NCBI GenBank assembly: GCA_018715545.1
Contig: DVLK01000090.1
Location: forward strand, 1-15,336
Length of the DNA stretch: 15,336 nucleotides
DNA from: Candidatus Caccovivens faecavium
GTDB taxonomy: Bacteria > Bacillota > Clostridia > Christensenellales > UBA1242
Reading direction: 5' to 3'
Shown here: in pieces, positions 1 through 5,668 of the stretch
Numbering within the stretch: the stretch's first letter is position 1
How the letters are laid out: each line of letters begins with the position of its first letter
The notes under the pieces: generated by a model
The model's database searches: none
Seen by the model: only the letters and a program-made list of their open reading frames with translations
Told to the model about the DNA's origin: nothing
Program-made: the position numbers and the translations under genes

Positions 1-38
1 TGTCAAAGGTAAAATGCATTGTTTCACAACCTTTGACA
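1..38. repeat. 10-bp inverted repeat, possible recombinase site
   Basis: TGTCAAAGGT (1-10) is repeated perfectly inverted as ACCTTTGACA (29-38), with 18 bases between the arms and the dyad centre between T19 and T20. Size, symmetry and position just upstream of a large serine recombinase gene match how attachment sites of such enzymes are often arranged. No T-run follows the right arm, so it is not a good intrinsic terminator. It could instead be an operator. It starts at the window edge, so it may extend further left. No second copy was found in the window. Confidence 0.4.
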
Positions 39-43
39 ATAGT

Positions 44-72
44 TTTAGAACATAAAATAAAAAAACTATAAT
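44..72 (+). promoter_or_regulatory. Possible promoter of the serine recombinase
   Basis: TTTAGA (44-49) and a perfect TATAAT (67-72) are separated by 17 bases and would start a transcript near 79. The better -35 match TTGACA at 33-38, inside the inverted repeat, is too far (28 bases) from this -10. The resulting leader would contain a CTGTC-GAAA-GACAG hairpin with a GNRA-type tetraloop at 94-107. Confidence 0.35.
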
Positions 73-133
73 TCGTTTCCGTTTGTTTCACCCCTGTCGA
101 AAGACAGAAAAATAGAATAAAAGGAGAAAAAAT

Positions 134-1708
134 ATGAAATCATATAAACATCATTCGCTCACAAATAGTCCTGCAAGCAGTCCTACTTGTTCGACTCATT
201 CGTTTATGAAAACAGCAGTTATATACGCTAGATACAGTAGCAACAACCAAACAGAGCAGTCAATCGAAGGTCAAGTTCATGTTTGTCAAGATTTTGCTAA
301 ACGAAATGATATAGTTATTGTAGATTCCTATATAGACCGAGCAATTTCTGGAACAACAGATGAGCGAGAAGCCTTTCAAAGGATGTTAAAAGATAGCAAC
401 AACAAAAAGTGGGACTATGTGTTAGTTTATAAACTTGATAGATTTGCTAGAAACAAATATGAGTCAGCAATTCACAGAAAACATTTAAAAGATAATGGAG
501 TAAAACTCTTATCTGCAATGGAAAATATACCAGAAACACCAGAAGGAGTATTGCTTGAAAGTCTGCTTGAAGGTATGAATCAATATTTCAGCGAAGAATT
601 AGCACAAAAAGTAAGTCGCGGATTACACGAATCACGAATGAAAGGACATTGCATTGGTTCAGTGCCGTTTGGATATACAAAGGAAAATAAAAAGTTAAAA
701 ATAAATGAAGATGAAGCAAGTATTGTAAAACGAATATTTGAAGATTATGCAAGTGGGAAAACAATACTTCAGATTTGTAGAGATTTTGAAGAAGAGGGTA
801 TAACAAACAAAGGTGGTAAATTCGTACCACAAACCGTAAGGCACATTCTTAAAAGAGAAGAATACACAGGAATATATGTAATCCACGGAAAAACTTACGA
901 TAAAATCTATCCACCAATCATCTCGAAAGAGTTATTCCAAAGTGTTAAGGAAAGACTTGATGCAAATCGCTATGGATGCCGAAAGGATAATCACGAAATA
1001 TTTAGATTTAAAGATAAAATCTACTGTGGATGTTGCGATAGAAAAATGTATCCTGTATCTGCGATTTCTTCCAATGGTCAACCAATACGATATTACAAGT
1101 GCATTACAACCAAAAAAAGAAGCTGCCTGGTTGGAAATATGGATAAATCTTTTATTGAAAATGTAATAGACAAATTTTTAATATCTCAATTCAACATTCC
1201 AGAAAACCTGGAAGATATTTCTAATAAAATTTATGAACTTCACAAAAAGAGAGTAGGAAACAATAACTCTTTAAACGCATTACAAAGCGAACTTCAACGA
1301 ACCAATACTGCTATTTCCAATATTATGATAGCAATAGAGAAAGGAATACTAACCGACACCACAAAATCTAGACTTGAAGAACTAGAAAAACAAAAGAAAG
1401 AACTTCAAGAAAAGTTAGTCATTGAACAGTCAAAAGAACGCTACGAACTTACAAAAGAAGATATCCAAAACTTTTTCAAATACACAATGAAGAAATGCCC
1501 AGATAGAGCGATTGAACTTTTTATAAAGCAGATTAAAGTGTATGATGATAAAATAGAAATATATCTTAACTATTCCATAAACCAACCGCAAAATCCAGAG
1601 CAAACATCTAAAAAGCTATTCACCGAAACCAACACCACCCAACGCACTTTCAAGGGTGGAACAACAAAAACTTATATCAAAACTTATGATGTGGATGTAG
1701 TTATATAG
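134..1708 (+). CDS. Large serine recombinase (site-specific integrase/excisionase)
   Basis: A member of the large serine recombinase family, which integrates and excises mobile elements by double-strand cleavage through a serine-DNA link. The resolvase-type catalytic domain spans about residues 26-165, with YARYSS (catalytic Ser35) and LDRFAR (Arg103, Arg106). A recombinase domain follows at about 170-280. A zinc ribbon has Cys298, Cys301, Cys323 and Cys331, and a coiled coil lies at about 365-435. The length of 524 aa fits the family. The start at 134 has a good AAGGAG site 8-10 bases upstream. Family members usually begin near Met25 (MKTAVIYARYSS), which has no ribosome binding site here, so the Ser/Thr/His-rich first 24 residues are probably translated but are unusual. 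No excision accessory gene is visible. It probably moved, or once moved, the neighbouring defence genes, but the element's borders are not settled. Confidence 0.93.
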   Translation: MKSYKHHSLTNSPASSPTCSTHSFMKTAVIYARYSSNNQTEQSIEGQVHVCQDFAKRNDIVIVDSYIDRAISGTTDEREAFQRMLKDSNNKKWDYVLVYKLDRFARNKYESAIHRKHLKDNGVKLLSAMENIPETPEGVLLESLLEGMNQYFSEELAQKVSRGLHESRMKGHCIGSVPFGYTKENKKLKINEDEASIVKRIFEDYASGKTILQICRDFEEEGITNKGGKFVPQTVRHILKREEYTGIYVIHGKTYDKIYPPIISKELFQSVKERLDANRYGCRKDNHEIFRFKDKIYCGCCDRKMYPVSAISSNGQPIRYYKCITTKKRSCLVGNMDKSFIENVIDKFLISQFNIPENLEDISNKIYELHKKRVGNNNSLNALQSELQRTNTAISNIMIAIEKGILTDTTKSRLEELEKQKKELQEKLVIEQSKERYELTKEDIQNFFKYTMKKCPDRAIELFIKQIKVYDDKIEIYLNYSINQPQNPEQTSKKLFTETNTTQRTFKGGTTKTYIKTYDVDVVI

Positions 1709-1709
1709 C

Positions 1710-1760
1710 AAAGAAAAAGAGTATATTTTTAGATAACCTCTAATTTATACTCTTTTCTTT
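1710..1760. terminator. Hairpin between convergent genes, probable terminator
   Basis: AAAGAAAAAGAGTATA (1710-1725) pairs with TATACTCTTTTCTTT (1746-1760), with one bulged A and a loop of about 20 bases. The pyrimidine-rich right arm (TCTTTTCTTTCTCT) follows the recombinase stop directly. In reverse it can also serve the convergent helicase gene. The T-tract is interrupted and the loop is long, so efficiency is uncertain. Confidence 0.5.
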
Positions 1761-1850
1761 CTCTAAAAATACTGCTAGTTTCAAAATTGCTTGACTAATC
1801 ATTACGGTTTTTTTAATATTAAGTTATTGTTTTATTCTCTATCGATATGT

Positions 1851-4800
1851 TTAATTAACCATCAATTTGCTAGTTCTTTCAATAAACTTTGCAGGTATTT
1901 TATTATGCATTTTCCATACAATCGAAATAGGTCTTGATCCCTCGTGTGAAACATAATCACAATAGCCTAAAATTGAATAATTTTCCGTATTTCCATATTC
2001 AGTCATTCTATAATTTCTAACACACAATAATATATTATTATTAGTTTTTTTATGATTTATATAACGCTGTCCCGTTGGTGAATTTATATCAGTTTTATTT
2101 TGTGATTGCCAATGGAATAATTTATCGTTAATAGAATAATCTTCATATTTAACTTCAGGTGCATAATGTTTTTCAGATTTGTTTAATGTCACAAAAAATA
2201 TATCTGTTTTTTCATTTTCTATATACCACACACCTGATGTTAATGGAAAATATCTACTTTCTGTATATTCACCAAAACCTGCAAGTATTTGCGCATTGGA
2301 ATATACAGAATACAATTCCAAAGGACAATTACTAAATTTTATCAATTGACTATTTACTATATCTATTTTTAAAAAATTATAATTTAACAAATCTATAATT
2401 TCTTCATAATATGGTGAACTTACAATTTGTTTTATACTTTCAATGACGTTATTATATCCTAAATCTTTTGGAGATTTTTGAGTTTCAAAAGTATAATGAA
2501 ACATCAAAAGACAACGTTTATCATATTCTGTTAATTCAATATGTTTAGCATTTTTTATTTTTGGAAGTAAATCTAACAGACGTTTTATCCACGCAGAAGA
2601 ATTTATTTGTGTACTTCTAGATAAAAATGTTAAAAATTTATCATCATCAATAACATTTGAATTTTGTAGCGAAGTGAAAGATAATCCTATATTATATAAT
2701 TTAGCTGGATTTATATTATAATACTCAAAAAAGTTTTTATAATTTTGTACAAGTCCACTGTCACTTTCAAAATTTCTAAATTTTTCAATAAAGTTTGCTT
2801 TATTATTAAACGATTGCTTAATGTTGTTTAATACATATTCTTGGGCTTTCTTTTCCAATGTTATAAAACAACCCTTTGGAAGATTTGAAAATCCATTTTT
2901 TATTTCGGTAGAAACAGACATTGCATTAACACCTAGAAGAGCCTTATATTTATCAGCATATCTATACTTTTTATTAGCTTGTCCAACGAAATCTAAAACC
3001 GTTAAAGAATCTTTCCCTTCACAAAGTCTTAAACCTCTACCTAATTGTTGTAAAAATACGGTTAAACTATCTGTTGGTCTTAAAAATAAAACTGTATTTA
3101 CTTCTGGAATATCAACACCTTCATTATATAAATCCACAACAAATATAAACTTTATTTCGCCCTTTACTAATTTATCTTTAACATTTTCTCTTAATTCTTT
3201 TGAAGAATTACTATCAAGTTCGATAGATGGTATTCCAGCATCATTAAATACTTTTGCCATAAATTGAGCATGTTGTTGACTTACGCAAAACCCTAATCCT
3301 TTTATTGTATCAATATCATTAAGATATTTATTTAATGATTTTAAAACCGTTATTGCTCTTGCTTTATTAAATGATAAAACATTGCTAAGTTCTTGTATAT
3401 CATATCCACCTCTAGTCCATTTTACAGAACTTAAATCTGTTTCGTCTGAAACTCCAAAATATGTAAAAGGTACAAGCAGATTTCTATCAATAGCTTCTGG
3501 GAGTCTAATTTCAGCAGATATTTTACCATCAAAATATTGTAAAATATCTTTTCCGTCCATTCTTTCTGGCGTGGCCGTAAGCCCAAGTAAAATTTTTGGT
3601 TTAAAATGTGATAATAACTTTTGATATCCTTCTGCTGCCGCGTGATGAAATTCATCAACAATAATATAATCATAAAAATCAGGTGCTAATTTTTCATATA
3701 ACTTTTTAGAATTAAATGTTTGAATTGATACAAATAAATTATCAATACTTTTGGGTAAAATTCCACCAACCATTAATTCTCCAAAATTATTATCTCTTAA
3801 AATCCCTCTGAAACATTTTAAGCTTTGTTTTAAAATTTCTTCTCTATGAGCTATAAATAAAAATTTAACTTTTCTTCCATGTTGTGATTGTAGATAACGT
3901 TTAAAGTCAAATGCAGACATAACCGTTTTGCCTGTTCCTGTAGCTGCAACTACTAAGTTTCTAAAATTGTCTCGATTTTCTCTTTCTACTCTAAGTTTTT
4001 CAAGAACTCTTTCTTGATAAGGATATGGAATAATATCAAAATTGTATTCTTCTAAATCAAATGATTTTGGGTGTTTTTCTTGATACAAATTATTTCTTAA
4101 TTTTTCATTATCTTCTTTATTATATTTTTCAAACTCTTCACTATTCCAATATACTTCAAAAGTTCCACATATCTTATCAAAAACATTTTTCATCTCTTTT
4201 TCAGTAACTTTAACATTCCATTCGGTTCCGCTGGTAAGAGCTGCACTTGAAATATTAGACGAACCAACATAAGCGGTAGAAAAACCAGTTTTTCTTTTAA
4301 ATATATAGCTTTTAGCATGTAGTCGTGTTTGTTTTGTATTATATGATATTTTTATCTCAGTATTGTTTAGTTCACACAATCGTTCAATGGCTTTTGCTTC
4401 AGTTGCTCCAGTATAAGTCGTTGTTATAATTCTTAATTTGCCACCATTGTCGGTAAACGATTTTAATTCATCTAAAAGTCTTACTATTCCACTCCATTTA
4501 ATAAAGGAAACGATAAAATCTATTTCATCACAACTAGAAATTTCTTTTTTTATTTCACTAAGTAATTGAATTTCAGTGTTTGCACCAGTAAACACAAAAG
4601 GCTCTGCAATAGAATAGTTTGGTCTTATTGGATAATCCGTTTTTAATACTCTTATACTATTCTTTTTATTCATTAAAGAATATAACATTTCGGCATCTTT
4701 TGAAATTAATTGACTTGAATAGTATTCATCTTCAGTTTCATCTTTTATTTTGTTAATAAGATAATTGCAAAAATTTAATTGTTCTTCTATTGTGTAATTA

Positions 4801-4967
4801 TTCTCAGATAAATCTTTTAATCCTTTTTCTAAAACTTCAGACAAATAATGGGATAATATTTTAGGCGCATTTTCTTTATCTATTTTTCTTTTTTCAATTT
4901 GAATATCATTTTCATCAATATCATTTAAAGCTTTATTAATAATTTGCTCATAAAGTCCAAAATTCAT
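1851..4967 (-). CDS. SauUSI-like type IV restriction enzyme: PLD nuclease, SF2 helicase, DUF3427
   Basis: A 1038-aa protein with the domain order of SauUSI, the ATP-dependent Staphylococcus aureus enzyme that cuts DNA containing 5-methyl- or 5-hydroxymethylcytosine. After an N-terminal helical region, a phospholipase D-type nuclease domain lies at about 125-275, with HAK at 217-219 and GSSN at 235-238. The SF2 helicase core has Walker A GTGKT (344-348), VDEFHH (437-442), TATPER (464-469) and QQLGRGLR (640-647). The C-terminus (about 850-1038) carries the DUF3427 signature FHWQSQ (951-956), in SauUSI the modified-cytosine recognition part. All core motifs look intact. The ATG overlaps the stop of the Nudix gene by one base (TAATG) and has a GGAGGAG site, so the two genes are co-transcribed and probably translationally coupled. 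Substrate preference is inferred from the family, not shown. It could also be a related helicase-nuclease with a different target. Confidence 0.88.
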   Translation of the reverse strand: MNFGLYEQIINKALNDIDENDIQIEKRKIDKENAPKILSHYLSEVLEKGLKDLSENNYTIEEQLNFCNYLINKIKDETEDEYYSSQLISKDAEMLYSLMNKKNSIRVLKTDYPIRPNYSIAEPFVFTGANTEIQLLSEIKKEISSCDEIDFIVSFIKWSGIVRLLDELKSFTDNGGKLRIITTTYTGATEAKAIERLCELNNTEIKISYNTKQTRLHAKSYIFKRKTGFSTAYVGSSNISSAALTSGTEWNVKVTEKEMKNVFDKICGTFEVYWNSEEFEKYNKEDNEKLRNNLYQEKHPKSFDLEEYNFDIIPYPYQERVLEKLRVERENRDNFRNLVVAATGTGKTVMSAFDFKRYLQSQHGRKVKFLFIAHREEILKQSLKCFRGILRDNNFGELMVGGILPKSIDNLFVSIQTFNSKKLYEKLAPDFYDYIIVDEFHHAAAEGYQKLLSHFKPKILLGLTATPERMDGKDILQYFDGKISAEIRLPEAIDRNLLVPFTYFGVSDETDLSSVKWTRGGYDIQELSNVLSFNKARAITVLKSLNKYLNDIDTIKGLGFCVSQQHAQFMAKVFNDAGIPSIELDSNSSKELRENVKDKLVKGEIKFIFVVDLYNEGVDIPEVNTVLFLRPTDSLTVFLQQLGRGLRLCEGKDSLTVLDFVGQANKKYRYADKYKALLGVNAMSVSTEIKNGFSNLPKGCFITLEKKAQEYVLNNIKQSFNNKANFIEKFRNFESDSGLVQNYKNFFEYYNINPAKLYNIGLSFTSLQNSNVIDDDKFLTFLSRSTQINSSAWIKRLLDLLPKIKNAKHIELTEYDKRCLLMFHYTFETQKSPKDLGYNNVIESIKQIVSSPYYEEIIDLLNYNFLKIDIVNSQLIKFSNCPLELYSVYSNAQILAGFGEYTESRYFPLTSGVWYIENEKTDIFFVTLNKSEKHYAPEVKYEDYSINDKLFHWQSQNKTDINSPTGQRYINHKKTNNNILLCVRNYRMTEYGNTENYSILGYCDYVSHEGSRPISIVWKMHNKIPAKFIERTSKLMVN

Positions 4968-5362
4968 TATTTCTCCTCCATTAGCTTCTTTACAATTGGC
5001 ACATCAGCAGGAGCCCAGTCAATAATATTTAATTCAGATTTTTTTAGCCATTTGTAATCTTTATGTACATTTAATTTAAAATCAAGATCTTTTGTATTGC
5101 ACTTATAACAAAACATGGTAATTTTAAAATCCGGGTAGGTATATTGAACATCACAAAAATGATTTTCAACATCAACTTCTAAATCCATTTCTTCCAACAA
5201 TTCTCTTTTAAGTGCTTGTTCATTAGTTTCGCCCTCTTCAATTTTGCCACCGGGAAATTCCCACTTGAAAGAGACATAATCATACTTTCCTTTGTCTCTT
5301 TGCATACAAAGAATTTTACCGTTATTTTCAATAATTCCTGCAACTACTTTAATTTCTTTCAT
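4967..5362 (-). CDS. Nudix hydrolase, MutT/NudG-like nucleotide pyrophosphohydrolase
   Basis: A 131-aa Nudix enzyme of the (deoxy)nucleoside triphosphate pyrophosphohydrolase group, expected to cut NTPs to NMP plus pyrophosphate. The Nudix box is GX5EX7REUXEEXGU-like, GKIEEGETNEQALKRELLEE, with the catalytic glutamates kept and the last Gly replaced by Asp (EEMDL). The WEFPGG lead-in and the C-terminal WAPADVP motif fit this subgroup. The frame is open up to an ATG at 5398, but that codon lies upstream of the likely promoter. The ATG at 5362 has a GAGG site five bases away and gives the normal family length. It is the first gene of a two-gene operon with the SauUSI-like enzyme. E. coli NudG acts on 5-modified dCTPs, so a role in clearing modified dCTP from the pool is an attractive inference. 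An 8-oxo-dGTP role is equally possible from sequence alone. Confidence 0.88.
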   Translation of the reverse strand: MKEIKVVAGIIENNGKILCMQRDKGKYDYVSFKWEFPGGKIEEGETNEQALKRELLEEMDLEVDVENHFCDVQYTYPDFKITMFCYKCNTKDLDFKLNVHKDYKWLKKSELNIIDWAPADVPIVKKLMEEK

Positions 5363-5377
5363 ATAAACCTCAAAAAC

Positions 5378-5386
5378 AGTATAACA
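5378..5386 (-). promoter_or_regulatory. Extended -10 promoter of the Nudix-restriction operon
   Basis: On the minus strand TGTTATACT forms an extended -10 (TGn plus TATACT at 5383-5378). No good -35 stands 17 bases upstream. Transcription would start near 5371, leaving a leader of about nine bases that begins with the GAGG ribosome binding site. This supports the 5362 start over the ATG at 5398. Confidence 0.5.
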
Positions 5387-5426
5387 TAAAAGTTTCATTA
5401 ATGTACTGCAAACAATAAAATTTTAT

Positions 5427-5460
5427 AAAAAAATACTTAACCAAATTGATTAAGTACTTT
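5427..5460 (-). terminator. AT-rich intrinsic terminator, minus strand
   Basis: On the minus strand TTAATC and neighbours fold as TACTTAA/TTAAGTA (arms at 5456-5450 and 5440-5434, with pairs added beyond one mismatch), followed by seven Ts (5433-5427) and a further T-rich stretch. It would stop transcripts coming from the metallophosphoesterase-STAND gene before they enter the Nudix operon. Confidence 0.5.
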
Positions 5461-5561
5461 AATAAGATAAATTACATTTATTTAAGATATTTTAAGTTTT
5501 TCCAAAAAAATTATAATATTTTTTTAATATGAAATATGTATTTTAAAATTACTTGATGTTA

Positions 5562-5592
5562 TTAACATTTTATATTAATTTTTACATATTAT
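5562..5592 (+). promoter_or_regulatory. Weak candidate promoter for a plus-strand small RNA
   Basis: TTAACA (5562-5567) and TATTAT (5587-5592) are spaced by 19 bases and would start RNA near 5599. An alternative is TTTATA (5569-5574) with TATAAT (5592-5597), spaced by 17 bases, starting near 5604. In DNA this AT-rich such matches are easy to find by chance. Confidence 0.2.
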
Positions 5593-5598
5593 ATAATT

Positions 5599-5668
5599 AG
5601 CAGGTTAACATACTATCATATAAGTTATGTCGTTTTCTTATATGATAAAACGACAGACCTGCTTTTTT
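5599..5668 (+). ncRNA. Nested inverted repeats plus T-run: candidate structured small RNA or terminator
   Basis: Three perfect inverted-repeat pairs interleave here. Outer: AGCAGGT (5599-5605) with ACCTGCT (5657-5663). Second: TATCATATAAG (5614-5624) with CTTATATGATA (5637-5647). Third: GTCGTTTT (5629-5636) with AAAACGAC (5647-5654). The third pair's left arm sits in the loop of the second, and the second's right arm sits in the loop of the third, so the two hairpins exclude each other. TTTTTTATTTT follows the outer stem on the plus strand, as in an intrinsic terminator, yet no plus-strand gene lies upstream in this gap. The T-run covers the last codon and stop of the minus-strand gene. It may be a short plus-strand RNA, the 3' end structure of the minus transcript, or a DNA site for a recombinase. 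No RNA family is recognised. Confidence 0.35.

Noticed and set aside
94..107. TGTCGAA at 96-102 as a Spo0A box controlling the recombinase
   Set aside because: It lies within the tetraloop hairpin CTGTC-GAAA-GACAG downstream of the likely start and is single; a chance match is more likely.
2821..3267. Plus-strand open frame of 148 codons inside the helicase region
   Set aside because: It is a shadow of the minus-strand SauUSI-like gene; the protein has no recognisable motif and no ribosome binding site.
5363..5398. Longer Nudix protein from the ATG at 5398
   Set aside because: The codon lies upstream of the extended -10 promoter, has no ribosome binding site, and adds 12 residues before the normal family start.
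5599..5668. Pseudoknot RNA like the repeats of type III toxin-antitoxin systems
   Set aside because: The two inner stems overlap so closely that no loop bases are left to cross the 11-bp stem, there is only one copy rather than a tandem array, and no ToxN/AbiQ-like nuclease adjoins.
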